Shown here piece by piece: positions 34,037 through 48,419 of a stretch of 64,000 nt of DNA. The notes beneath the pieces are model-generated. The model was not told the DNA's origin, searched no databases, and saw only the letters and a list, made by a program, of their open reading frames with translations. The stretch is from the NCBI GenBank assembly GCA_932294295.1, contig OW028584.1:23219638-23283637 (forward strand). The letters are read 5' to 3'. A program made the translations under genes and the position numbers. Each line of letters starts with the position of its first letter. The first letter of the stretch is position 1. The stretch comes from Alitta virens (lineage: Eukaryota; Annelida; Polychaeta; Phyllodocida; Nereididae).

Positions 34037-35361
34037 TTGAAATCATTTTATCATATGTATCAGTTGAATAATATTTGCAGAATAACACGCACAACAGATT
34101 ATTATTAGCGCCCACCTATTAAGGCAGCTGACTGCATGGTGAATTCATGAAGAAAAAAAATCATTGCAATTTTATTAAGACTTTTTTTTAATATATAATA
34201 AATTCACGTATATAATGCCAAATAAGTCAAGGTTCTGCATAGTGCTTGTTAAGTTTTAAAGAACATTTAATTTTTTTGGTTGTGGCTGGAAAATTAGGGC
34301 AGGCAGGGCAGGCAGGGCGGGCAAACACGCATCATTTCACGGACATTTCGCGTCGCATTTTGTGCCGTTTTCACATTGTAAAGACATGTAATTGGCATAT
34401 CGCAGAGTATAAAACTTCCTTGTTATAATAAAGTAAGAAAGAAGATCATAGGTGAAATACACGCCGAGATATAGGTCCTGAAACATGGACTCTCAAACAA
34501 CTATTCAGATGTTACCAAAACTCTGCCAGGCCTCATTCGAAATCAAAAGCTAGAGATATTTAAATTTCTTAACATTGGTATTTGTTACATAAAAATCCAA
34601 CCATTATATTAGATTTTAATAGGCAAAATCTGATAAAGGTTTTAAAAGCAATTTATGAATTTCATCAGAAGTCACCATATAAAAGTGTCTACAATCTAAC
34701 TGATTTAATTATGGTTATGTCTAATATTTTATTCATTAACAATGGGGGGAGCAGAAGTCATGAAATATACTATGACATTGAATGCCATTATATATTGACA
34801 CATGTAATTACGGTGTCTTCCCACTAGTCCGAGGGCCCACGAGTCTGATTCCGAGGGTCCGCGAGTCCGAGGTCCGCGAAACCATAAGTGTGGGATTTTA
34901 GGGTTAGCTGGGGGAAGACGTGATCGATTCTTGATTGCTCGTTCTTTCTTTGAATACGAAATTATCATGATTATAGTGAATTGCAATTGACTTTTTACTG
35001 CCTCATTTAATTCTTGATTGCTTCTTCCTCCTTTTATGTCTATCTATCTATCTATCTATATATCTATCTATCAGTCTATCTGTCTATCTATCTCTATCTA
35101 TCTATCCAACATTTATATCTATCTCTCTGTCTATCTTTCTATCTATCTCTCTGTCTATCTATCTATCTATCTATCTATCTGTCTATCTATCTGTCTATCT
35201 ATCTATTTATCCATCTTTCTAGCTATCTATCTACCTATCTTTCTATCTAACTATCTTTCTATCTAGCTATCTATTATCATCTTTCTATCTATCTATCTAT
35301 TATCTTTCTATCTATCAACCTACCTATCTATCTATCTGTCTATCTATCTTTCTCTTTCTTC

Positions 35362-35398
<37 letters not shown>

Positions 35399-37277
35399 AA
35401 CCTACCTACCTACCAGATAGCATGAGGAAAATGAACAACAATATACTCCTGCTAGGGCTAAATTGATTTGTTGTGCAGTTGTAGTAATGGTAGTAGTTAT
35501 AATAGCACTTTGTAGTAGTAGGTAGTAGTAGGTAGTAGTAGGTAGTAGTAGGTAGTAGTAGGTAGTAGTAGGTAGTAGTAGTAGTAGTCAGGGACGGATT
35601 ACCCATTAGGCTGGGTAGGCCCGTGACCAAAAAAAAAAAAAAAAAAAAAATCCACATGAGGCACTTACAATTTTTTGTTAAGTCAGTCGTCAGTTCCTAA
35701 TTTAGTTTTTGTATTACTAGCATCATTCTAAATGAGATTACAAGATAATTAAAGTTGGAAAAACACCTGTTGTAAATGTCACAACTGAGTCTTCATTGAA
35801 TTAGGATAGTTTAACTTTTCATCTGAGAACTATATTGTTAATGATCATTTCAAGGCTACAAAGAAAGTTTCTTCTCTGTTGAAAACATTTAATGTATCTT
35901 TCAGTGGGCAGTGATATAGATGTATTCTTGTTGGCTATTCTTGGGGATTGGTAAACCTATACATTTTTTGAAAGCTTATGGCAGTGAGATTCGAAAAACC
36001 AATGTTTCCAAATTTTCCTATTGTGTTATGGCGGCCATCTTGGACTTCAAAATGGCCGCCCCGAAAAAGCATAACATTTAATGAATTCCTTGAGTAATTT
36101 TACTGATGCATACTTGAAGCATGCAGAAATTTAGTGAAATATCCCCCTATTTTTTTCCAAAATGCACGGAATACACAGGGGTGGGGGCCCAAATTATTTC
36201 TTTAGCCTACAGCCCAGGCCTCTGCTAATCCGTTTCTGGTACTAGTAGTAGTTGTAGTAGTAGTATTAGTAATCTCAACATTAAAATTGATTTTACCCAT
36301 TAATATGGTACATAACTCGAGTCCCTTAAAAGTATTTTTCTGCTCGTGTTTTTATGTGACCCGACTTTAAATAAAAATGTTAATATCTTTAAATGTTTTT
36401 TTTATCTTAAGACTGTCTAAATGCAATTAAGTGGTTTGAGCTATATAACATGAAGGCAAATGCAAGCAAATTTCATCTAATGTACCTGAATGCTTCCTAA
36501 GAAAATGATAATGAAATCTAACAATAAATGACATAATATTACATGCATCACATTCTATAAACGTCTTAGGTATTGAACCTTTCTGGAAATTTTAACTTTA
36601 GCTCACATATCGATGAAATATGTAATCAGATTGCTAAACAAGTCAATTTTAATAAAGCGCATCAAAACTATCTAGATAAATAATGAAGTAGGAAACTTTC
36701 TTCCTTGTGACCAAAAGGCGTCTATACTGAGATAAGCTCAGCTATTTTTTGATTGAGTACCTGCAGTTGCCCACAGTTTTGCCTCACTTGTAATAGGTCA
36801 ATGGAAAAAAATACCACAAATTCTGGATTTATTTCTTCGATGAAGCCATTTGAGCAAGACAGATATTTTTAACCATGAACTATCCTATATGTGGTCTATC
36901 GATGAAAAAAAATCCCAACTTAACATATGACTCACCTGGTGAAGTTAGCTCCCTGGAAAAAGCACCCTGCTGATAGATTTTCCATTGCTTGTCACAATTG
37001 TTAAAATAAACTAGCCTCATCCCTCACATTATATGCTGCACCTGATGAATTTATTCAGTTTTCTGAAACAGAGCATCTTGCTAATCATATAATTCCATTG
37101 ACTTATTACATGTGAGGCAAAGCTGTGACCTTATCCCAATAGTCCGTTTTTCAAGCTGATCATAAGAAAGCAATTGTTTCCTACTTTCACTTTCTAAACT
37201 TTCATTTGACATTTGTATCATATGTTTTCATGATAATGATAATCAGGAGAAAAGCTAAAACTGTTTTGTTTGCTCCA
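34037..37277. repeat. Array unit 4 (3241 bp)
   Basis: Has the GTTAATATC variant of unit 2 and the shortened tract of unit 3, plus a private CATTTATATC change in the TATC tract. Confidence 0.95.
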
Positions 37278-38606
37278 TTGAAATCATTTTATCATATGTA
37301 TCAGTTGAATAATATTTGCAGAATAACACGCACAACAGATTATTATTAGCGCCCACCTATTAAGGCAGCTGACTGCATGGTGAATTCATGAAGAAAAAAA
37401 ATCATTGCAATTTTATTAAGACTTTTTTTTAATATATAATAAATTCACGTATATAATGCCAAATAAGTCAAGGTTCTGCATAGTGCTTGTTAAGTTTTAA
37501 AGAACATTTAATTTTTTTGGTTGTGGCTGGAAAATTAGGGCAGGCAGGGCAGGCAGGGCGGGCAAACACGCATCATTTCACGGACATTTCGCGTCGCATT
37601 TTGTGCCGTTTTCACATTGTAAAGACATGTAATTGGCATATCGCAGAGTATAAAACTTCCTTGTTATAATAAAGTAAGAAAGAAGATCATAGGTGAAATA
37701 CACGCCGAGATATAGGTCCTGAAACATGGACTCTCAAACAACTATTCAGATGTTACCAAAACTCTGCCAGGCCTCATTCGAAATCAAAAGCTAGAGATAT
37801 TTAAATTTCTTAACATTGGTATTTGTTACATAAAAATCCAACCATTATATTAGATTTTAATAGGCAAAATCTGATAAAGGTTTTAAAAGCAATTTATGAA
37901 TTTCATCAGAAGTCACCATATAAAAGTGTCTACAATCTAACTGATTTAATTATGGTTATGTCTAATATTTTATTCATTAACAATGGGGGGAGCAGAAGTC
38001 ATGAAATATACTATGACATTGAATGCCATTATATATTGACACATGTAATTACGGTGTCTTCCCACTAGTCCGAGGGCCCACGAGTCTGATTCCGAGGGTC
38101 CGCGAGTCCGAGGTCCGCGAAACCATAAGTGTGGGATTTTAGGGTTAGCTGGGGGAAGACGTGATCGATTCTTGATTGCTCGTTCTTTCTTTGAATACGA
38201 AATTATCATGATTATAGTGAATTGCAATTGACTTTTTACTGCCTCATTTAATTCTTGATTGCTTCTTCCTCCTTTTATGTCTATCTATCTATCTATCTAT
38301 ATATCTATCTATCTATCAGTCTATCTGTCTATCTATCTCTATCTATCTATCCAACATTTCTATCTATCTCTCTGTCTATCTTTCTATCTATCTCTCTGTC
38401 TATCTATCTATCTATCTATCTATCTGTCTATCTATCTGTCTATCTATCTATTTATCCATCTTTCTAGCTATCTATCTACCTATCTTTCTATCTAACTATC
38501 TTTCTATCTAGCTATCTATTATCATCTTTCTATCTATCTATCTATTATCTTTCTATCTATCAACCTACCTATCTATCTATCTGTCTATCTATCTTTCTCT
38601 TTCTTC

Positions 38607-38643
<37 letters not shown>

Positions 38644-40529
38644 AACCTACCTACCTACCAGATAGCATGAGGAAAATGAACAACAATATACTCCTGCTAG
38701 GGCTAAATTGATTTGTTGTGCAGTTGTAGTAATGGTAGTAGTTATAATAGCACTTTGTAGTAGTAGGTAGTAGTAGGTAGTAGTAGGTAGTAGTAGGTAG
38801 TAGTAGGTAGTAGTAGGTAGTAGTAGGTAGTAGTAGTAGTAGTCAGGGACGGATTACCCATTAGGCTGGGTAGGCCCGTGACCAAAAAAAAAAAAAAAAA
38901 AAAAATCCACATGAGGCACTTACAATTTTTTGTTAAGTCAGTCGTCAGTTCCTAATTTAGTTTTTGTATTACTAGCATCATTCTAAATGAGATTACAAGA
39001 TAATTAAAGTTGGAAAAACACCTGTTGTAAATGTCACAACTGAGTCTTCATTGAATTAGGATAGTTTAACTTTTCATCTGAGAACTATATTGTTAATGAT
39101 CATTTCAAGGCTACAAAGAAAGTTTCTTCTCTGTTGAAAACATTTAATGTATCTTTCAGTGGGCAGTGATATAGATGTATTCTTGTTGGCTATTCTTGGG
39201 GATTGGTAAACCTATACATTTTTTGAAAGCTTATGGCAGTGAGATTCGAAAAACCAATGTTTCCAAATTTTCCTATTGTGTTATGGCGGCCATCTTGGAC
39301 TTCAAAATGGCCGCCCCGAAAAAGCATAACATTTAATGAATTCCTTGAGTAATTTTACTGATGCATACTTGAAGCATGCAGAAATTTAGTGAAATATCCC
39401 ATTTTTTTCCAAAATGCACGGAATACACAGGGGTGGGGGCCCAAATTATTTCTTTAGCCTACAGCCCAGGCCTCTGCTAATCCGTTTCTGGTACTAGTAG
39501 TAGTTGTAGTAGTAGTATTAGTAATCTCAACATTAAAATTGATTTTACCCATTAATATGGTACATAACTCGAGTCCCTTAAAAGTATTTTTCTGCTCGTG
39601 TTTTTATGTGACCCGACTTTAAATAAAAATGTTCTTATCTTTAAATGTTTTTTTTATCTTAAGACTGTCTAAATGCAATTAAGTGGTTTGAGCTATATAA
39701 CATGAAGGCAAATGCAAGCAAATTTCATCTAATGTACCTGAATGCTTCCTAAGAAAATGATAATGAAATCTAACAATAAATGACATAATATTACATGCAT
39801 CACATTCTATAAACGTCTTAGGTATTGAACCTTTCTGGAAATTTTAACTTTAGCTCACATATCGATGAAATATGTAATCAGATTGCTAAACAAGTCAATT
39901 TTAATAAAGCGCATCAAAACTATCTAGATAAATAATGAAGTAGGAAACTTTCTTCCTTGTGACCAAAAGGCGTCTATACTGAGATAAGCTCAGCTATTTT
40001 TTGATTGAGTACCTGCAGTTGCCCACAGTTTTGCCTCACTTGTAATAGGTCAATGGAAAAAAATACCACAAATTCTGGATTTATTTCTTCGATGAAGCCA
40101 TTTGAGCAAGACAGATATTTTTAACCATGAACTATCCTATATGTGGTCTATCGATGAAAAAAAATCCCAACTTAACATATGACTCACCTGGTGAAGTTAG
40201 CTCCCTGGAAAAAGCATCCTGCTGATAGATTTTCCATTGCTTGTCACCATTGTTAAAATAAACTAGCCTCATCCTTCACATTATATGCTGCACCTGATGA
40301 ATTTATTCAGTTTTCTGAAACAGAGCATCTTGCTAATCATATAATTCCATTGACTTATTACATGTGAGGCAAAGCTGTGACCTTATCCCAATAGTCCGTT
40401 TTTCAAGCTGATCATAAGAAAGCAATTGTTTCCTACTTTCGCTTTCTAAACTTTCATTTGACATTTGTATCATATGTTTTCATGATAATGATAATCAGGA
40501 GAAAAGCTAAAACTGTTTTGTTTGCTCCA
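37278..40529. repeat. Array unit 5 (3252 bp)
   Basis: First unit with the 3-base deletion giving ATATCCCATTTT (shared with 6 and 7) and with GCATCCTGC/CACCATTG/CTTCGCTTTC near its end (shared only with 6). Confidence 0.95.
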
Positions 40530-43500
40530 TTGAAATCATTTTATCATATGTATCAGTTGAATAATATTTGCAGAATAACACGCACAACAGATTATTATTA
40601 GCGCCCACCTATTAAGGCAGCTGACTGCATGGTGAATTCATGAAGAAAAAAAATCATTGCAATTTTATTAAGACTTTTTTTTAATATATAATAAATTCAC
40701 GTATATAATGCCAAATAAGTCAAGGTTCTGCATAGTGCTTGTTAAGTTTTAAAGAACATTTAATTTTTTTGGTTGTGGCTGGAAAATTAGGGCAGGCAGG
40801 GCAGGCAGGGCAGGCAGGGCGGGCAAACACGCATCATTTCACGGACATTTCGCGTCGCATTTTGTGCCGTTTTCACATTGTAAAGACATGTAATTGGCAT
40901 ATCGCAGAGTATAAAACTTCCTTGTTATAATAAAGTAAGAAAGAAGATCATAGGTGAAATACACGCCGAGATATAGGTCCTGAAACATGGACTCTCAAAC
41001 AACTATTCAGATGTTACCAAAACTCTGCCAGGCCTCATTCGAAATCAAAAGCTAGAGATATTTAAATTTCTTAACATTGGTATTTGTTACATAAAAATCC
41101 AACCATTATATTAGATTTTAATAGGCAAAATCTGATAAAGATTTTAAAAGCAATTTATGAATTTCATCAGAAGTCACCATATAAAAGTGTCTACAATCTA
41201 ACTGATTTAATTATGGTTATGTCTAATATTTTATTCATTAACAATGGGGGGAGCAGAAGTCATGAAATATACTATGACATTGAATGCCATTATATATTGA
41301 CACATGTAATTACGGTGTCTTCCCACTAGTCCGAGGGCCCACGAGTCTGATTCCGAGGGTCCGCGAGTCCGAGGTCCGCGAAACCATAAGTGTGGGATTT
41401 TAGGGTTAGCTGGGGGAAGACGTGATCGATTCTTGATTGCTCGTTCTTTCTTTGAATACGAAATTATCATGATTATAGTGAATTGCAATTGACTTTTTAC
41501 TGCCTCATTTAATTCTTGATTGCTTCTTCCTCCTTTTATGTCTATCTATCTATCTATCTATATATCTATCTATCTATCAGTCTATCTGTCTATCTATCTC
41601 TATCTATCTATCCAACATTTCTATCTATCTCTCTGTCTATCTTTCTATCTATCTCTCTGTCTATCTATCTATCTATCTATCTATCTGTCTATCTATCTGT
41701 CTATCTATCTATTTATCCATCTTTCTAGCTATCTATCTACCTATCTTTCTATCTAACTATCTTTCTATCTAGCTATCTATTATCATCTTTCTATCTATCT
41801 ATCTATTATCTTTCTATCTATCAACCTACCTATCTATCTATCTGTCTATCTATCTTTCTCTTTCTTCCTATCTATCTATCTATCAACCTACCTACCTACC
41901 AGATAGCATGAGGAAAATGAACAACAATATACTCCTGCTAGGGCTAAATTGATTTGTTGTGCAGTTGTAGTAATGGTAGTAGTTATAATAGCACTTTGTA
42001 GTAGTAGGTAGTAGTAGGTAGTAGTAGGTAGTAGTAGGTAGTAGTAGGTAGTAGTAGGTAGTAGTAGGTAGTAGTAGTAGTAGTCAGGGACGGATTACCC
42101 ATTAGGCTGGGTAGGCCCGTGACCAAAAAAAAAAAAAAAAAAAAAATCCACATGAGGCACTTACAATTTTTTGTTAAGTCAGTCGTCAGTTCCTAATTTA
42201 GTTTTTGTATTACTAGCATCATTCTAAATGAGATTACAAGATAATTAAAGTTGGAAAAACACCTGTTGTAAATGTCACAACTGAGTCTTCATTGAATTAG
42301 GATAGTTTAACTTTTCATCTGAGAACTATATTGTTAATGATCATTTCAAGGCTACAAAGAAAGTTTCTTCTCTGTTGAAAACATTTAATGTATCTTTCAG
42401 TGGGCAGTGATATAGATGTATTCTTGTTGGCTATTCTTGGGGATTGGTAAACCTATACATTTTTTGAAAGCTTATGGCAGTGAGATTCGAAAAACCAATG
42501 TTTCCAAATTTTCCTATTGTGTTATGGCGGCCATCTTGGACTTCAAAATGGCCGCCCCGAAAAAGCATAACATTTAATGAATTCCTTGAGTAATTTTACT
42601 GATGCATACTTGAAGCATGCAGAAATTTAGTGAAATATCCCATTTTTTTCCAAAATGCACGGAATACACAGGGGTGGGGGCCCAAATTATTTCTTTAGCC
42701 TACAGCCCAGGCCTCTGCTAATCCGTTTCTGGTACTAGTAGTAGTTGTAGTAGTAGTATTAGTAATCTCAACATTAAAATTGATTTTACCCATTAATATG
42801 GTACATAACTCGAGTCCCTTAAAAGTATTTTTCTGCTCGTGTTTTTATGTGACCCGACTTTAAATAAAAATGTTCTTATCTTTAAATGTTTTTTTTATCT
42901 TAAGACTGTCTAAATGCAATTAAGTGGTTTGAGCTATATAACATGAAGGCAAATGCAAGCAAATTTCATCTAATGTACCTGAATGCTTCCTAAGAAAATG
43001 ATAATGAAATCTAACAATAAATGACATAATATTACATGCATCACATTCTATAAACGTCTTAGGTATTGAACCTTTCTGGAAATTTTAACTTTAGCTCACA
43101 TATCGATGAAATATGTAATCAGATTGCTAAACAAGTCAATTTTAATAAAGCGCATCAAAACTATCTAGATAAATAATGAAGTAGGAAACTTTCTTCCTTG
43201 TGACCAAAAGGCGTCTATACTGAGATAAGCTCAGCTATTTTTTGATTGAGTACCTGCAGTTGCCCACAGTTTTGCCTCACTTGTAATAGGTCAATGGAAA
43301 AAAATACCACAAATTCTGGATTTATTTCTTCGATGAAGCCATTTGAGCAAGACAGATATTTTTAACCATGAACTATCCTATATGTGGTCTATCGATGAAA
43401 AAAAATCCCAACTTAACATATGACTCACCTGGTGAAGTTAGCTCCCTGGAAAAAGCATCCTGCTGATAGATTTTCCATTGCTTGTCACCATTGTTAAAAT

Positions 43501-43770
43501 AAACTAGCCTCATCCTTCACATTATATGCTGCACCTGATGAATTTATTCAGTTTTCTGAAACAGAGCATCTTGCTAATCATATAATTCCATTGACTTATT
43601 ACATGTGAGGCAAAGCTGTGACCTTATCCCAATAGTCCGTTTTTCAAGCTGATCATAAGAAAGCAATTGTTTCCTACTTTCGCTTTCTAAACTTTCATTT
43701 GACATTTGTATCATATGTTTTCATGATAATGATAATCAGGAGAAAAGCTAAAACTGTTTTGTTTGCTCCA
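40530..43770. repeat. Array unit 6 (3241 bp)
   Basis: Gains the extra GGGCAGGCA repeat (shared with 7 and 8), has a shortened terminal TATC run (shared with 7), and keeps the unit 5 end variants. A private A (AAAGATTTTAAAAGC) is at about 41140. Confidence 0.95.
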
Positions 43771-46700
43771 TTGAAATCATTTTATCATATGTATCAGTTG
43801 AATAATATTTGCAGAATAACACGCACAACAGATTATTATTAGCGCCCACCTATTAAGGCAGCTGACTGCATGGTGAATTCATGAAGAAAAAAAATCATTG
43901 CAATTTTATTAAGACTTTTTTTTAATATATAATAAATTCACGTATATAATGCCAAATAAGTCAAGGTTCTGCATAGTGCTTGTTAAGTTTTAAAGAACAT
44001 TTAATTTTTTTGGTTGTGGCTGGAAAATTAGGGCAGGCAGGGCAGGCAGGGCAGGCAGGGCGGGCAAACACGCATCATTTCACGGACATTTCGCGTCGCA
44101 TTTTGTGCCGTTTTCACATTGTAAAGACATGTAATTGGCATATCGCAGAGTATAAAACTTCCTTGTTATAATAAAGTAAGAAAGAAGATCATAGGTGAAA
44201 TACACGCCGAGATATAGGTCCTGAAACATGGACTCTCAAACAACTATTCAGATGTTACCAAAACTCTGCCAGGCCTCATTCGAAATCAAAAGCTAGAGAT
44301 ATTTAAATTTCTTAACATTGGTATTTGTTACATAAAAATCCAACCATTATATTAGATTTTAATAGGCAAAATCTGATAAAGGTTTTAAAAGCAATTTATG
44401 AATTTCATCAGAAGTCACCATATAAAAGTGTCTACAATCTAACTGATTTAATTATGGTTATGTCTAATATTTTATTCATTAACAATGGGGGGAGCAGAAG
44501 TCATGAAATATACTATGACATTGAATGCCATTATATATTGACACATGTAATTACGGTGTCTTCCCACTAGTCCGAGGGCCCACGAGTCTGATTCCGAGGG
44601 TCCGCGAGTCCGAGGTCCGCGAAACCATAAGTGTGGGATTTTAGGGTTAGCTGGGGGAAGACGTGATCGATTCTTGATTGCTCGTTCTTTCTTTGAATAC
44701 GAAATTATCATGATTATAGTGAATTGCAATTGACTTTTTACTGCCTCATTTAATTCTTGATTGCTTCTTCCTCCTTTTATGTCTATCTATCTATCTATCT
44801 ATATATCTATCTATCTATCAGTCTATCTGTCTATCTATCTCTATCTATCTATCCAACATTTCTATCTATCTCTCTGTCTATCTTTCTATCTATCTCTCTG
44901 TCTATCTATCTATCTATCTATCTATCTGTCTATCTATCTGTCTATCTATCTATTTATCCATCTTTCTAGCTATCTATCTACCTATCTTTCTATCTAACTA
45001 TCTTTCTATCTAGCTATCTATTATCATCTTTCTATCTATCTATCTATTATCTTTCTATCTATCAACCTACCTATCTATCTATCTGTCTATCTATCTTTCT
45101 CTTTCTTCCTATCTATCTATCTATCAACCTACCTACCTACCAGATAGCATGAGGAAAATGAACAACAATATACTCCTGCTAGGGCTAAATTGATTTGTTG
45201 TGCAGTTGTAGTAATGGTAGTAGTTATAATAGCACTTTGTAGTAGTAGGTAGTAGTAGGTAGTAGTAGGTAGTAGTAGGTAGTAGTAGGTAGTAGTAGGT
45301 AGTAGTAGGTAGTAGTAGGTAGTAGTAGGTAGTAGTAGGTAGTAGTAGTAGTAGTCAGGGACGGATTACCCATTAGGCTGGGTAGGCCCGTGACCAAAAA
45401 AAAAAAAAAAAAAAAAATCCACATGAGGCACTTACAATTTTTTGTTAAGTCAGTCGTCAGTTCCTAATTTAGTTTTTGTATTACTAGCATCATTCTAAAT
45501 GAGATTACAAGATAATTAAAGTTGGAAAAACACCTGTTGTAAATGTCACAACTGAGTCTTCATTGAATTAGGATAGTTTAACTTTTCATCTGAGAACTAT
45601 ATTGTTAATGATCATTTCAAGGCTACAAAGAAAGTTTCTTCTCTGTTGAAAACATTTAATGTATCTTTCAGTGGGCAGTGATATAGATGTATTCTTGTTG
45701 GCTATTCTTGGGGATTGGTAAACCTATACATTTTTTGAAAGCTTATGGCAGTGAGATTCGAAAAACCAATGTTTCCAAATTTTCCTATTGTGTTATGGCG
45801 GCCATCTTGGACTTCAAAATGGCCGCCCCGAAAAAGCATAACATTTAATGAATTCCTTGAGTAATTTTACTGATGCATACTTGAAGCATGCAGAAATTTA
45901 GTGAAATATCCCATTTTTTTCCAAAATGCACGGAATACACAGGGGTGGGGGCCCAAATTATTTCTTTAGCCTACAGCCCAGGCCTCTGCTAATCCGTTTC
46001 TGGTACTAGTAGTAGTTGTAGTAGTAGTATTAGTAATCTCAACATTAAAATTGATTTTACCCATTAATATGGTACATAACTCGAGTCCCTTAAAAGTATT
46101 TTTCTGCTCGTGTTTTTATGTGACCCGACTTTAAATAAAAATGTTCTTATCTTTAAATGTTTTTTTTATCTTAAGACTGTCTAAATGCAATTAAGTGGTT
46201 TGAGCTATATAACATGAAGGCAAATGCAAGCAAATTTCATCTAATGTACCTGAATGCTTCCTAAGAAAATGATAATGAAATCTAACAATAAATGACATAA
46301 TATTACATGCATCACATTCTATAAACGTCTTAGGTATTGAACCTTTCTGGAAATTTTAACTTTAGCTCACATATCGATGAAATATGTAATCAGATTGCTA
46401 AACAAGTCAATTTTAATAAAGCGCATCAAAACTATCTAGATAAATAATGAAGTAGGAAACTTTCTTCCTTGTGACCAAAAGGCGTCTATACTGAGATAAG
46501 CTCAGCTATTTTTTGATTGAGTACCTGCAGTTGCCCACAGTTTTGCCTCACTTGTAATAGGTCAATGGAAAAAAATACCACAAATTCTGGATTTATTTCT
46601 TCGATGAAGCCATTTGAGCAAGACAGATATTTTTAACCATGAACTATCCTATATGTGGTCTATCGATGAAAAAAAATCCCAACTTAACATATGACTCACC

Positions 46701-47041
46701 TGGTGAAGTTAGCTCCCTGGAAAAAGCACCCTGCTGATAGATTTTCCATTGCTTGTCACAATTGTTAAAATAAACTAGCCTCATCCCTCACATTATATGC
46801 TGCACCTGATGAATTTATTCAGTTTTCTGAAACAGAGCATCTTGCTAATCATATAATTCCATTGACTTATTACATGTGAGGCAAAGCTGTGACCTTATCC
46901 CAATAGTCCGTTTTTCAAGCTGATCATAAGAAAGCAATTGTTTCCTACTTTCACTTTCTAAACTTTCATTTGACATTTGTATCATATGTTTTCATGATAA
47001 TGATAATCAGGAGAAAAGCTAAAACTGTTTTGTTTGCTCCA
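43771..47041. repeat. Array unit 7 (3271 bp)
   Basis: Longest unit because of the longest TAG tract. It shares the extra 9-mer and ATATCCCATTTT, but returns to the common GCACCCTGC ending. Confidence 0.95.
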
Positions 47042-48378
47042 TTGAAATCATTTTATCATATGTATCAGTTGAATAATATTTGCAGAATAACACGCACAAC
47101 AGATTATTATTAGCGCCCACCTATTAAGGCAGCTGACTGCATGGTGAATTCATGAAGAAAAAAAATCATTGCAATTTTATTAAGACTTTTTTTTAATATA
47201 TAATAAATTCACGTATATAATGCCAAATAAGTCAAGGTTCTGCATAGTGCTTGTTAAGTTTTAAAGAACATTTAATTTTTTTGGTTGTGGCTGGAAAATT
47301 AGGACAGGCAGGGCAGGCAGGGCAGGCAGGGCGGGCAAACACGCATCATTTCACGGACATTTCGCGTCGCATTTTGTGCCGTTTTCACATTGTAAAGACA
47401 TGTAATTGGCATATCGCAGAGTATAAAACTTCCTTGTTATAATAAAGTAAGAAAGAAGATCATAGGTGAAATACACGCCGAGATATAGGTCCTGAAACAT
47501 GGACTCTCAAACAACTATTCAGATGTTACCAAAACTCTGCCAGGCCTCATTCGAAATCAAAAGCTAGAGATATTTAAATTTCTTAACATTGGTATTTGTT
47601 ACATAAAAATCCAACCATTATATTAGATTTTAATAGGCAAAATCTGATAAAGGTTTTAAAAGCAATTTATGAATTTCATCAGAAGTCACCATATAAAAGT
47701 GTCTACAATCTAACTGATTTAATTATGGTTATGTCTAATATTTTATTCATTAACAATGGGGGGAGCAGAAGTCATGAAATATACTATGACATTGAATGCC
47801 ATTATATATTGACACATGTAATTACGGTGTCTTCCCACTAGTCCGAGGGCCCACGAGTCTGATTCCGAGGGTCCGCGAGTCCGAGGTCCGCGAAACCATA
47901 AGTGTGGGATTTTAGGGTTAGCTGGGGGAAGACGTGATCGATTCTTGATTGCTCGTTCTTTCTTTGAATACGAAATTATCATGATTATAGTGAATTGCAA
48001 TTGACTTTTTACTGCCTCATTTAATTCTTGATTGCTTCTTCCTCCTTTTATGTCTATCTATCTATCTATCTATATATCTATCTATCTGTCAGTCTATCTG
48101 TCTATCTATCTCTATCTATCTATCCAACATTTCTATCTATCTCTCTGTCTATCTTTCTATCTATCTCTCTGTCTATCTATCTATCTATCTATCTATCTGT
48201 CTATCTATCTGTCTATCTATCTATTTATCCATCTTTCTAGCTATCTATCTACCTATCTTTCTATCTAACTATCTTTCTATCTAGCTATCTATTATCTCTT
48301 TCTATCTATCTATCTATTATCTTTCTATCTATCAACCTACCTATCTATCTATCTGTCTATCTATCTTTCTCTTTCTTC

Positions 48379-48419
<41 letters not shown>
